The notes beneath the pieces are model-generated. The model saw nothing but the letters and a program-made list of their open reading frames with translations, had not been told where the DNA came from and ran no database searches. The position numbers and the translations under genes were made by a program. Positions 56,056 through 64,000 of a DNA stretch of 64,000 nt are shown here, one piece after another (the stretch's first letter is position 1; each line of letters opens with the position of its first letter). The stretch covers positions 1 to 64,000 of the forward strand of contig JAEWIF010000073.1 in NCBI GenBank assembly GCA_023387335.1, read 5' to 3'. This stretch comes from Pseudomonadota bacterium (GTDB lineage: Bacteria; Pseudomonadota; Gammaproteobacteria; Burkholderiales; Burkholderiaceae_C).

Positions 56056-57236
56056 TACGCGGCCTCCTTGTGGACCAGCAGCATCGAGGCGTTCTTGGCC
56101 GCGATGCGATCGTTGGAAATCATGAGGGCGCCCGAGAGCGCGTCGCGAAGGTGGCGGCCCAGGCTGAAGGGGCTGTCGTTCTTGTAGCCCAGGATGCCGA
56201 CGATCTTCAGCGCGCGCTGGACGATGTCCGGCGCTTCTTCCGAGCAGGCGATCTTCAGGTTGTTCAGGCGCAGGGCCCAGGCCATCGACAGCAGCTCCTC
56301 GCGGGCAGCGGGGCCTTCGCCCAGGTCGTCGAAGTCGCGCGCCGCGGCCACCCAGTTCTGCTTGAGCGCCTGCAGCTGCACCGACACCTCCGCCAGCCGC
56401 GAAGCCGTCGGCGGAACGGTGCCGGGGTTCTGGCGCGCCTGGCCGCGCACGAACTGCGCCGCCTTGGCGACCGCGCCCGCGGCGATGCCCCACCACAGCG
56501 AAGCCCAGAGGATGTGCGAGTACGGCACCATGGTCTGGGCCGAGATGTCCGCGAAGGCGGCCGGCAGTATCTGCTGCTCGTCACCGGTGGACGCGAGCTT
56601 GAAACCCGGGCTGCAGGTGCCGCGCATGCCCAGCGTGTCCCAGCTGGTGGTCTGCGCCAGCGTGCAGTCCTCGCGCCGCACCAGCACCAGCACCTGGTCG
56701 CTGCGCGCGGCGGATTCATCGCGGCGGCAGGTGACCAGGATGGCGTCGGAATGCGCGCAGTACGAGCCGGTGGTGGCGTCCTTGTCCAGGCGGAAGCGGC
56801 CGTCGCTGCGCATCACCGCGCACACGCTGGATCGCGTGTCGCCGAAGGTGCCGACCTCCGAGGTCATCGAAGCCAGCAGGTACTGGCGCCTGACCAGGTC
56901 GCGCAGGTAGCCGCGGAAGTAGTCGCTGTCCATCCCGTGGCGCGCGATGCAGGCCACCTGGATGTAGTGCATGGCCAGCACCATCGCGCTGGAGCCGCAG
57001 CTTTGCGCCAGCGTCGCGCAGATCTGGGTGAGCTCCTGCATGCTGCAGCCGCCGCCGCCCAGTTCCGCGGGCACGGCCGCGGAGAGCACGTGGTACTCGC
57101 GCAAGGCGGCGAGCGTTTCTATAGGAAAGCGGGCCTTGGCGTCGACGTCCGCGGCCTGCGCGGAGGCAACTTCCGCGCACACCTTGCGCACGGATTCGAT
57201 GAGCTGTGGGAAGGCCGGAGCCGTAGGTGAATCCAT
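56055..57236 (-). CDS. acyl-CoA dehydrogenase-like flavoprotein
   Basis: 393 residues with the three-domain acyl-CoA dehydrogenase layout: an N-terminal helical domain (LRECHVLSAAVPAELGG-like), a middle beta-domain with LLASMTSEVGTFGD, and a C-terminal helical domain ending IVGILGYKNDSPFSLGRHLRDALSG. In this context it probably oxidises an aminoacyl or acyl group on the carrier protein rather than a CoA ester. It is the first gene of the minus-strand arm of the cluster, sharing 1 nt with the ligase gene. Confidence 0.82.
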   Translation of the reverse strand: MDSPTAPAFPQLIESVRKVCAEVASAQAADVDAKARFPIETLAALREYHVLSAAVPAELGGGGCSMQELTQICATLAQSCGSSAMVLAMHYIQVACIARHGMDSDYFRGYLRDLVRRQYLLASMTSEVGTFGDTRSSVCAVMRSDGRFRLDKDATTGSYCAHSDAILVTCRRDESAARSDQVLVLVRREDCTLAQTTSWDTLGMRGTCSPGFKLASTGDEQQILPAAFADISAQTMVPYSHILWASLWWGIAAGAVAKAAQFVRGQARQNPGTVPPTASRLAEVSVQLQALKQNWVAAARDFDDLGEGPAAREELLSMAWALRLNNLKIACSEEAPDIVQRALKIVGILGYKNDSPFSLGRHLRDALSGALMISNDRIAAKNASMLLVHKEAA

Positions 57237-57320
57237 GAATGCGAGCGATGCCTATGCATGAGGAAGACAGGTGGACAATAGCATCGGGTTCTGGATCCGT
57301 GGGGTGATCCACGCCGTGAA

Positions 57321-57794
57321 ATGCATACAGACAAACTCATCCATGCCCTCTCGAACGGACTAGTCGCCACGGGCATGCGCGTCGTCGCACTGGGCATCGA
57401 CATCGTCCACATTCCGCGCATCGAGGAATCGCTTCGCAGCTTCGGCGAACGCTTCGAGGACCGCATGTTCACGCCGGCCGAAGCGGCCTATGCGCGCGCC
57501 GTTCCGCAGCAGCGGGCGGAAAGGCTGGCGGCGCGTTTCGCGGCCAAGGAAGCGGCGATCAAGGCGCTCTCCCTCAGCGAAGTCGGCGTCGACTGGCGGG
57601 AGATCGAAGTGGTCCGCGACGACGGCGGCGGCTGCCGGCTGGCGCTGCATGGCAAGGCGCTGCAAGCGATGCGCGACGCCGGGGGAGCTACCGCACTAGT
57701 CTGTTTGAGCCATGACGGAGACTACGCCGCCGCCGTGGTTGCGGTCGCGTCCGACACGGCCGAGCAAGGGGGCGTCCAAGAATCGGCTGCATGA
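57321..57794 (+). CDS. AcpS-type phosphopantetheinyl transferase
   Basis: 157 residues with both holo-ACP synthase signatures: LGIDIVHIPRIE near residue 25 and RFAAKEAAIKAL near 75. It would attach 4'-phosphopantetheine to the carrier protein encoded immediately downstream, which it overlaps by ATGA. A second, shorter start at 57375 is possible; neither has a good Shine-Dalgarno. The general AcpS of the cell is presumably encoded elsewhere. Confidence 0.85.
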   Translation: MHTDKLIHALSNGLVATGMRVVALGIDIVHIPRIEESLRSFGERFEDRMFTPAEAAYARAVPQQRAERLAARFAAKEAAIKALSLSEVGVDWREIEVVRDDGGGCRLALHGKALQAMRDAGGATALVCLSHDGDYAAAVVAVASDTAEQGGVQESAA

Positions 57795-58048
57795 ACACCA
57801 TGCAAGATGCAGAAACGTCGATCCGCCGCGTGCTCCGCGACCACGGCCGACTCGGCACCGATCCCGGGAAGCTGGCTTCCGACGCCGATCTCTACCAGTC
57901 GGGCATGACCTCGCATGCCAGCGTCAACGTGATGCTGGCCCTCGAGGGCGAGTTCGACGTCGAGTTCCCCGACCACATGCTCAAGCGCAACGTGTTCCGC
58001 AGCATCGACTCGATCGAGCGCGCGCTGCGTGAACTGATCGCGGCCTGA
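57791..58048 (+). CDS. acyl/aminoacyl carrier protein
   Basis: 85 residues with a four-helix carrier-protein pattern. The phosphopantetheine-accepting Ser is probably Ser 41 in SGMTSHASVNVML, in place of the common DSL. This variant fits carrier proteins paired with SerRS-like ligases. It overlaps the transferase gene by ATGA and is followed after 8 nt by the glycosidase-like gene. Confidence 0.85.
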   Translation: MNTMQDAETSIRRVLRDHGRLGTDPGKLASDADLYQSGMTSHASVNVMLALEGEFDVEFPDHMLKRNVFRSIDSIERALRELIAA

Positions 58049-58056
58049 GCGCCGCG

Positions 58057-60537
58057 ATGCTGGCCGCGCGCTGGCGCCTGATCTCCACCGAACCCGGCGC
58101 ACCGGCGCCGGGCGACGGTGCGCCCTGGCTGGAGATCGCCGGACCCGTCACCGCCGCCGCCGCCCTGCGCGAGCGCGGCGAGTGGTCGCTCGACGCGCCG
58201 GCGCGCGACTTCGATGCGCAGGACTGGTGGTATGCCGCGCGATTCGACGCCCCCGACTTCGCCGACGGCAGCGTGCTCGGGTTCGATGGCCTCGCGACGC
58301 TGGCCGAGGTGTCGCTCAACGGCCAGCCGCTCCTCTCCAGCAGCAACATGTTCCACGCGCATCGCGTGCCCGTCGACGCCGCCTTGCGACCGCGCGACAA
58401 CGAGCTCCTGATCCGCTTCGGCTCGCTGCAGGCCGAACTCGCGCGCCGCCGGCCGCGTCCGCGCTGGCGCACGCCGATGGTGGCGCACCAGCAGCTGCGC
58501 TGGCTGCGCACCACCCTGCTCGGCCGCACGCCGGGCTGGTCGCCGCCGGCGGCGGCGGTCGGGCCGTGGCGCGGCGTGTGGTGCGCGGATGCGCTCGAAG
58601 CTTCGGTGGATTGGCGCTTGCAGGCCGAGGTGGTCGGCGGCGAGGGCCGAGTGCGGCTGTCGCTCGATGCGCCGCAGGCCTGGCAGCGCCGGGTGGAATC
58701 CGCCGAGTTCGTGCTGGAGCGCAACGGCCACCACTGGCGCGCGCCGCTGTCCGGTCCGTTCGCGCAACTCGAGATCAGCCGCCCCGAACTGTGGTGGCCG
58801 CATACGCACGGCGAGCCGGCGCTGTACGAGGCTTCGCTGCGCTTGCAGTCGCGGGACGGCTCGCAGCGATGCATCGCGCTGGGCCGCCTGGGCTTTCGCA
58901 CCGTCGAGGTCGACACCGCGAACGACGGCTTCGCGGTCAAGGTGAACGGCGAACGCATCTTCTGCCGCGGCGCCGGCTGGACGCCACTCGATCCGGTCAG
59001 CCTGCGCTCTTCGCCCGAGCGCTACCGTGAAGCCGTGCGCCAGGCCCGCGATGCCGGCATGAACATGCTGCGCCTGGCCGGCACGATGGTGTACGAGGAA
59101 GACGCCTTCTACGACGCCTGCGACGAGCTGGGCGTGCTGGTCTGGCAGGACTTCATGTTCGCCAGCATGGACTATCCGCTGGACCATGCCGACTTCGCCG
59201 CTTCGGCCGGCGAGGAAGCGCGCCAGCAACTGCACCGCTTGTCGCATCACCCGTGCATGGCGGTGCTGTGCGGCAACAGCGAAGTCGAGCAGCAGGCCGC
59301 GATGTGGGGCGCGCCGGTCGAGCTGTGGCGGCCGCGCTTCTTCCACGAGACCCTTGCCGAACTGTGCGCGACCGAGGCGCCCACCCTGCCCTACTGGCCT
59401 TCGAGCGCGCACGGCGGCGCCTTCCCGCACATCGCGAGTTCGGGCACGACCTCGTACTACGGCGTGGGCGCGTACGAGCGCCCGCTGGACGACGCGCGCC
59501 GCAGCGGCCTGAAGTTCGCCACCGAATGCCTCGCGTTCGCCAACGTGCCGGCCGCCAGCACGCTGGACCGCGTGCCTGGGGGCCGCGACACGCGCCTGCA
59601 CCATCCGCAGTGGAAATCGCGCTCTCCGCGCGACCTGGGCGCGGGCTGGGACTTCGACGACGTGCGCGACCACTACGTGCAACGGCTGTTCGGCGTCGAT
59701 CCGGCGCGGCTGCGGCACCAGGACCACGACCGCTATCTGGCGCTCGGCCGGCTCGCGACGCGCGAGGCGATGCAGGCGGCCTTCAGCGAATGGCGCCGGC
59801 CGGGCTCGGACTGCGGCGGCGCGCTGCTGCTGTTCCTGCGCGACCTGTGGGCGGGCGCGGGCTGGGGCGTGCTGGACGACCAGGGCGTGCCCAAGTCGGC
59901 CTGGCACGGCCTGCGCGGCGTGCTGCAGCCGATCGCGGTGTTCCTCACCGACGAAGGCGGCAACGGCGTGGTGGCGCACGCGGTCAATGAATCTCCGCAA
60001 GCGCGCGAGCTGGTGCTGGAAGTCGCTGCATGGCGCGACGGCGAGGTGCGCATCGCGGAAGGCCGGCGTGCGCTGCGGCTGCAGGCGCGGGGCGGCGAAA
60101 CGATCTCCTGCGTCAAGGTGCTGGGCCGCTTCCTCGACCTGAACCACGCCTACCGCTTCGGTCCGCCCACATGCGATGTGATCGGGGCGCGACTGCTTGA
60201 CGCAAGCACGGGCGAGGAGGTCGCGGAGAACCTCTTCTTCCCGCTCGGCCTGGGCGAGCTGCTCGCGCAGCGCGGCGCGGACATCGGCCTGCAAGCGACG
60301 GCCGTCGAGCTGGACGGCGACTTCGCCGGCCTCACCGTCTCCACCCGCCGCCTCGCCCTCGACATCCATTTCGACGTCCCCGGCTGGCAGGCCGAGGACG
60401 AGCATTTCCATCTCGCGCCCGGGGCGTCGCGGCAGGTGCGCCTGCATCGCACGCGACCGGGCGCCGACTTCGCCGGCCAGCTGCTGGCCCTCAACACCTC
60501 CATGGCCGTCCCCGTGGAGTCCTTCCATCCACGATGA
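58057..60537 (+). CDS. glycoside hydrolase family 2-like protein (beta-mannosidase type)
   Basis: 826 residues with the GH2 layout: a jelly-roll domain (about 1–170), an Ig-like domain (to about 275), a TIM barrel (to about 600) and C-terminal beta domains. The acid/base region CGNSEVEQ has Glu 409, where beta-mannosidases have GNNE. The nucleophile may be Glu 490 (FATECLAF), in an unusual context. No signal peptide is seen, so it is probably cytoplasmic. Between a carrier protein and a hydrolase, it may act on a glycosylated intermediate, or may be a binding protein. It overlaps the next gene by ATGA. Confidence 0.75.
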   Translation: MLAARWRLISTEPGAPAPGDGAPWLEIAGPVTAAAALRERGEWSLDAPARDFDAQDWWYAARFDAPDFADGSVLGFDGLATLAEVSLNGQPLLSSSNMFHAHRVPVDAALRPRDNELLIRFGSLQAELARRRPRPRWRTPMVAHQQLRWLRTTLLGRTPGWSPPAAAVGPWRGVWCADALEASVDWRLQAEVVGGEGRVRLSLDAPQAWQRRVESAEFVLERNGHHWRAPLSGPFAQLEISRPELWWPHTHGEPALYEASLRLQSRDGSQRCIALGRLGFRTVEVDTANDGFAVKVNGERIFCRGAGWTPLDPVSLRSSPERYREAVRQARDAGMNMLRLAGTMVYEEDAFYDACDELGVLVWQDFMFASMDYPLDHADFAASAGEEARQQLHRLSHHPCMAVLCGNSEVEQQAAMWGAPVELWRPRFFHETLAELCATEAPTLPYWPSSAHGGAFPHIASSGTTSYYGVGAYERPLDDARRSGLKFATECLAFANVPAASTLDRVPGGRDTRLHHPQWKSRSPRDLGAGWDFDDVRDHYVQRLFGVDPARLRHQDHDRYLALGRLATREAMQAAFSEWRRPGSDCGGALLLFLRDLWAGAGWGVLDDQGVPKSAWHGLRGVLQPIAVFLTDEGGNGVVAHAVNESPQARELVLEVAAWRDGEVRIAEGRRALRLQARGGETISCVKVLGRFLDLNHAYRFGPPTCDVIGARLLDASTGEEVAENLFFPLGLGELLAQRGADIGLQATAVELDGDFAGLTVSTRRLALDIHFDVPGWQAEDEHFHLAPGASRQVRLHRTRPGADFAGQLLALNTSMAVPVESFHPR

Positions 60538-62363
60538 ATCCCCCGCAAGCCTCGCCCTTCACCTTCGACGTCGCCGATGGCTGGTGCTTCGGCTGGTTCC
60601 ATCCCCCCGCGCAACCCGGCCGCGACCTGGCCGTCGTGATGTGCCCGCCGATCGGCTACGAGGCGATCTGCAGTTATCCGACGTACGTGCAGCTCGCGCG
60701 CCATTTCGCCGCTGAAGGCTTTCCGGTCGTGCGCTTCGACTATCCCGGCACGGGCGATTCGTCCGGCGACGACCTTCAGCCGGCGCGCGTCGAGGCCTGG
60801 CTGGCCGGCATCGAGGCCGCCGTGGCGCAGGCACGCGCCTGCTCGGGCGCCGCGCAGGTCGCACTGTTCGGCTTGCGGCTGGGCGCCACGATGGCGGTCG
60901 AGGCCGCGGCGCGCGTAGGCGGCGTCGACAGCCTGCTGCTGTGGGCGCCCTGCGCCAGCGGCAAGGCGTTCGCGCGCGAGATGCGCGCCAGCGGCACCGA
61001 ACTGGACGACGGCACGCTGCTCGCCTTCGGCCAGCCCTACACGGCCGACACGCTGCGGGCCCTGCAGGCGCTGGACGCGCGCCCTTCGCAGCGGCCGGCC
61101 GCGCGCGTGCTCATCGTGGGCCGCGACGACCTGCCCGGCGAAGGCCCGCTGCCGATAGCGATGCGCGCGCTCGGCGCCGGGACACGCCACGAGAGCTGGC
61201 CCGGCTACGCGGCCATGGTCGGCGAGCCGCGCGAAGGCGTGCTCACGCCCGAAACGCTGGCGTCGCTCACCGGATGGCTGGCCGAGTCGCCGGCCGCCGC
61301 TTTCCGGCACGACGCGCCGCTCATCGCCGCGCCGCGCTGCGATCGCGCGCGCCTCACCGGCGACGTCGTCGAGAGCACGCTGCGTCTGGGTCCGCGCGGA
61401 TCGCTGTGCGGCGTTCTGTCCGAACCCGTGAACGGCTCGGCGCCGCGGGAGCACCGGCAGGTCGGCGTGGTGCTGCTCAACGTGGGCGGCAATTACCGCA
61501 TCGGCCCGCACCGGTTCTACGTGCACGCCGCGCGCACCATGGCGGCGGCGGGCTACCAGGTGCTGCGGCTGGACCTGGCCGGCATCGGCGACAGCGAGCC
61601 GGAGCCCGGCAAGCCCTGGGCCAACCTCTACGACAAGGCCTCGGCGCAGGACGTGCGCGTCGCGATCGATGCGCTGGCCGCGCACGGCTGCCGCGACTTC
61701 GTGCTGATGGGCATCTGCTCGGGCTCCTACGTGGCGTTCCAGACCGCCCTGGTCGAGCCGCGCGTCAACGGGCTGGTGCTGATGAACTCGCGCCTGCTCG
61801 AGTGGACGCCCGGCAAGGCCGGCGACACGTGGCAGAACTCGATGACGCAGTACGCCAAGTCCACCGACTACTACCGCCGGGCGGTGTTCCAGCCCGAAGC
61901 CTGGCGCAAGCTGGTGCGCGGCGACGTCAACCTGCGCCTGATCGCGGGCCGCTTCCTGGCCGTTGCGGGCGCCCGGCTGCGCCGCGCGATCGGCCTGGGC
62001 GGCGAAGGGCAGCAGTCCCTGGGCAAGAAGATGCGGGGCCTGTGCCGCCGCGGCGTGGACGCGCTGATGCTGGTCTCGGACAACGACGACGGCCGCGACT
62101 ACGTGGAGTTCCACTTCGGCCCCGCCGGCCGCCGCATGCGCGCCCATCCGGGCTTCCGCATGGCCTACGTGCCCGACGCGGACCACACCTTCTCGCGCCC
62201 GGGCAACCAGCGTTTCGTGCTCGACGCCCTGGTCCGCCACCTGGACCAGCGCCCGCCGCCGACGGTGCGCGGCACCACCCCCGCGAATGGGCCTCAGCCG
62301 GACGCTATAATCCCGCGCTTCGGTCGCCGGAGTAGCTCAGTCGGTAGAGCAGCTCATTCGTAA
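60534..62363 (+). CDS. tandem alpha/beta-hydrolase with non-Ser elbows; frame ends in the tRNA
   Basis: 609 residues made of two alpha/beta-hydrolase domains (about 1–260 and 290–580). The nucleophile elbows are altered: GLRLG (Arg 115) in domain 1 and GICSG (Cys 395) in domain 2. Domain 1 resembles hydrolases associated with exosortase systems. There is no stop before the tRNA-Thr gene, so the last residues (RRSSSVGRAAHS) are translated from the tRNA and the TAA is in its anticodon arm. The functional C-terminus is probably near residue 580. It is the last gene of the + strand cluster arm. Confidence 0.75.
   Translation: MNPPQASPFTFDVADGWCFGWFHPPAQPGRDLAVVMCPPIGYEAICSYPTYVQLARHFAAEGFPVVRFDYPGTGDSSGDDLQPARVEAWLAGIEAAVAQARACSGAAQVALFGLRLGATMAVEAAARVGGVDSLLLWAPCASGKAFAREMRASGTELDDGTLLAFGQPYTADTLRALQALDARPSQRPAARVLIVGRDDLPGEGPLPIAMRALGAGTRHESWPGYAAMVGEPREGVLTPETLASLTGWLAESPAAAFRHDAPLIAAPRCDRARLTGDVVESTLRLGPRGSLCGVLSEPVNGSAPREHRQVGVVLLNVGGNYRIGPHRFYVHAARTMAAAGYQVLRLDLAGIGDSEPEPGKPWANLYDKASAQDVRVAIDALAAHGCRDFVLMGICSGSYVAFQTALVEPRVNGLVLMNSRLLEWTPGKAGDTWQNSMTQYAKSTDYYRRAVFQPEAWRKLVRGDVNLRLIAGRFLAVAGARLRRAIGLGGEGQQSLGKKMRGLCRRGVDALMLVSDNDDGRDYVEFHFGPAGRRMRAHPGFRMAYVPDADHTFSRPGNQRFVLDALVRHLDQRPPPTVRGTTPANGPQPDAIIPRFGRRSSSVGRAAHS
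62306..62311 (+). promoter_or_regulatory. consensus -10 (TATAAT) of tRNA-Thr
   Basis: TATAAT lies 14 nt before the first base of the tRNA, inside the frame of the hydrolase. No good -35 is seen at 17 nt. Confidence 0.7.
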
Positions 62364-62401
62364 TGAGAAGGTCGGGGGTTCGATTCCTCTCTCCGGCACC
62401 A
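62326..62401 (+). tRNA. tRNA-Thr (CGT anticodon)
   Basis: 76 nt with encoded CCA. The acceptor stem GCCGGAG/CTCCGGC and D arm GCTC/GAGC are intact. The anticodon loop TTCGTAA gives anticodon CGT, reading ACG. The anticodon stem has one G·A mismatch at its base, and the T arm has TTCGATT. It is followed by a terminator. Confidence 0.97.
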
Positions 62402-62412
62402 TCCCCCAAGCA

Positions 62413-62445
62413 AAGCCCGCTACAGAAATGTGAGCGGGCTTTTTG
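62413..62445 (+). terminator. intrinsic terminator after tRNA-Thr
   Basis: AGCCCGCT (62414–62421) and AGCGGGCT (62433–62440) form a perfect 8-bp stem, followed by a short T run, 12 nt after the tRNA. Confidence 0.85.
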
Positions 62446-62458
62446 CTGGACGCCCCTC

Positions 62459-64000
62459 CTACGGAGCTGATCGTTCCCCGACGGGGACCCACTGCCCGGT
62501 CTCCGCGTCGAAACGCACGATGTATCCCGTCTTGGAGGCGAAGCGTTGGCCGGGGCCCAGCGTCGGCCGCGGGTACAGGCCCAGCACGGGCCAACGTTCG
62601 ATGTTCGACTCGATCTTCTCCAGCAGGTAGTCGCGCCCCGGATGACTCTCCGAATCCTGCATCCCCATGCGCAATGCGGTGCAGGCCAGGTAGGCGTCGC
62701 CCTCGGCGCGCTCGTCCTGCGGGACGAGCCCCTTGCCGCGCATCCACCCCTTGATGCGTTCCATCGCCGCCGACCGGACCTCGGGCAGCTCGAACGGGTA
62801 TGCCATGAGCGCGCGTGCCTTCCACCCGGGCGGAAGCGGCACGGCGTCCCGGGCGGCCAGGGTCGCCGACACGAAGACCCGGGCGGCCGGCGCCGGCTCC
62901 GCCTTCAAGTCCGCCAGGTCCTCGGGTCGCAGCCACAGCACGAGCGAATCCCGTTCGCTCATCTGCGGCAGCAGTGGTCCGGGCGATGCCGGCCCTCGCC
63001 CGAGCACCAACGTCTCATGAGCGACGCGATCGCTTTCCAGCAACCGGTCCAGGGCTCGAGCCGCCGCCCTGGCCGTGTCGTCCGATTCGCGCAGAACCTG
63101 CACCACCCTCCCCTCCGGACGGGCCGGCGCAAGGTGCCGCGCGATCAACCCGGCCTCCAGGAGCGCGCCCTTGCTCAGGTACAGCGCCGAGAACGCAGCG
63201 GGACTGTCGACCGGAAGCTCCACGTGCGGAAACAGGCACGGCAGGCCCGTTCTTTCGCAGTAGCCATGCACGGGCGCCCAATGTCCCGCGCCTGCCCCGC
63301 CCACCAGCGCGAGGACCGGCTGCCCTCGCGCGTGATCGGCCAGCTGCGCGTCCCAGGTGCTCCGAGGACCTTGCAGATCCCAGACATGGAGCTCCCAGGG
63401 CAGCGGGCGGCGCAGGCTCATGTCCGCTGCGAGTTTGCGCCGGCCGCGCTCCGGTGCGCGTCCGGCGTTGTGCTCGCCGAAGCAGGCTTGCAGCACATCC
63501 CGGATCGCCCGCCTGCTGCCTGCCGGAACATCGGGCGTGAAGACCGTGGCGAAATGAAGTGATCCGTTTTCATCCGGACGGAAGCGATCGATCGGCAAGG
63601 CGCCCAGGTAACGCAGCAGCCCCCGCACCTCCCGATCGTCCAGGTCGTAGCGCGGCATCAGGTAGTGGAGCGTGCGTCCGGCCGGATCGACGCCTTCTTG
63701 CAGGGCGCGAAGCAGCGCGGCCCGCGTGTACGCCGGCCGGCCCCGCCCCGTCGCGGACGGACCCTTGCCCGGCGGCTGCGATTGCAACAACGCGTCCCCG
63801 GTGACCGGCGGAACATGGCTGAGCCCCTCGGTGCCTCCAAGGCCGCTGCGGCGATGGCAGTTCACGCAAGCCGCTTGCGCGCCCGAGACGGCGACGCCGC
63901 CGCTCCGGCGAGCGAGCAGCGGCGTCCCGTCCGGGCGCCGGCCCTCCAGGTAAAGCGCGCGTCCTACCTCATCCGCGCCGGCGGCATCGACACGCGATCG
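62459..64000 (-). CDS. c-type cytochrome fused to a periplasmic-binding-like domain (5' end missing)
   Basis: The frame is open to the right edge: 514 codons are visible including the stop. A heme c site CVNCH lies at about codons 45–49, in a context typical of cytochrome c domains (GALYLEGRRPDG-like, then GLGGTEG and PPVTG), with an axial Met in YLMPRYDL. A C-terminal region of about 350 residues follows (VLALVGGAGAGHWAPVHGYCERTGLPCLFPHVELP…) that looks like a periplasmic ligand-binding (type I) fold. Any signal peptide lies outside the window. A GTG at 63865 is not the start, because it would split the heme motif. Confidence 0.75.
   Translation of the reverse strand, partial: RSRVDAAGADEVGRALYLEGRRPDGTPLLARRSGGVAVSGAQAACVNCHRRSGLGGTEGLSHVPPVTGDALLQSQPPGKGPSATGRGRPAYTRAALLRALQEGVDPAGRTLHYLMPRYDLDDREVRGLLRYLGALPIDRFRPDENGSLHFATVFTPDVPAGSRRAIRDVLQACFGEHNAGRAPERGRRKLAADMSLRRPLPWELHVWDLQGPRSTWDAQLADHARGQPVLALVGGAGAGHWAPVHGYCERTGLPCLFPHVELPVDSPAAFSALYLSKGALLEAGLIARHLAPARPEGRVVQVLRESDDTARAAARALDRLLESDRVAHETLVLGRGPASPGPLLPQMSERDSLVLWLRPEDLADLKAEPAPAARVFVSATLAARDAVPLPPGWKARALMAYPFELPEVRSAAMERIKGWMRGKGLVPQDERAEGDAYLACTALRMGMQDSESHPGRDYLLEKIESNIERWPVLGLYPRPTLGPGQRFASKTGYIVRFDAETGQWVPVGERSAP

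Noticed and set aside
54125..57236. SerRS-like gene as a true seryl-tRNA synthetase
   Set aside because: It is about 300 residues and lacks the N-terminal tRNA-binding coiled coil; the Cys-Glu-Cys zinc ligands and the adjacent carrier protein fit the carrier-protein ligase family.
57586..57590. Short GC-rich direct repeats in many genes that suggested CRISPR or tandem arrays
   Set aside because: No regular repeat–spacer pattern and no cas genes; they reflect codon bias.
63865..63867. GTG at 63865 as start of the cytochrome gene
   Set aside because: It falls inside the CxxCH heme motif; the frame continues to the window edge with typical cytochrome sequence.

Overview
The window is high-GC DNA (about 70% by eye) with tightly packed, often ATGA-overlapping genes. 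It looks like a Burkholderiales chromosome, most likely Comamonadaceae (Ramlibacter/Variovorax-like). The DUF3348–DUF802–OmpA–DUF2894 operon, the betaproteobacterial type of GlnRS, the LytS/LytTR pair and a Cys-free CGT tRNA-Thr with encoded CCA all fit that group. No phage, transposase, plasmid or CRISPR signature was seen.

Layout. 0–7 kb: an esterase, small membrane proteins, a 2TM–LytS–LytTR signalling operon, a thiamine-diphosphate enzyme, and a non-coding region with a strong small-RNA candidate. 7–11 kb: glnS, whose reading frame has lost its normal stop and runs in frame into about 700 residues of a NACHT/STAND-like NTPase of visibly lower GC; this is the most unusual object in the window. 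11–15.5 kb: hydrolases, hemerythrin, a TruC-like pseudouridine synthase, and an ArsR regulator with two palindromic operator copies. 15.8–19.7 kb: a four-gene operon that looks like a MotAB/ZorAB-type ion-driven stator with a long coiled-coil tail, of unknown function. 19.7–27.5 kb: a cold-shock/DUF1294 protein, a REP-like element, a HAD phosphatase, an usher-like barrel fragment, a hybrid histidine kinase and several small proteins. 27.6–36.4 kb: a PAS histidine kinase, a MATE pump, a peroxiredoxin operon and a DUF2182/DUF1326 pair.

36.5–53.5 kb holds DNA-maintenance genes: a full-length Lhr helicase and the recC–recB–recD operon, separated by a GlxA-type regulator, a TTC38-like TPR protein and a LuxR response regulator. 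54–62.3 kb is a divergent carrier-protein cluster: an acyl-CoA-dehydrogenase-like enzyme, a SerRS-like amino acid:[carrier protein] ligase and DUF1839 on one strand, and a phosphopantetheinyl transferase, a carrier protein, a family-2 glycosidase-like protein and a tandem alpha/beta-hydrolase on the other. The genes predict loading of an amino acid onto the carrier protein and further modification to an unknown product. The last gene has no stop before the tRNA-Thr gene, so its frame ends inside the tRNA. The window closes with a c-type cytochrome fused to a large uncharacterised domain, cut by the right edge.

Functions are assigned from motifs and remembered family features, without database searches. 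Starts were chosen from Shine-Dalgarno spacing where possible. Several genes lack a Shine-Dalgarno but carry a -10-like hexamer 6–10 nt before the start, suggesting leaderless transcripts.
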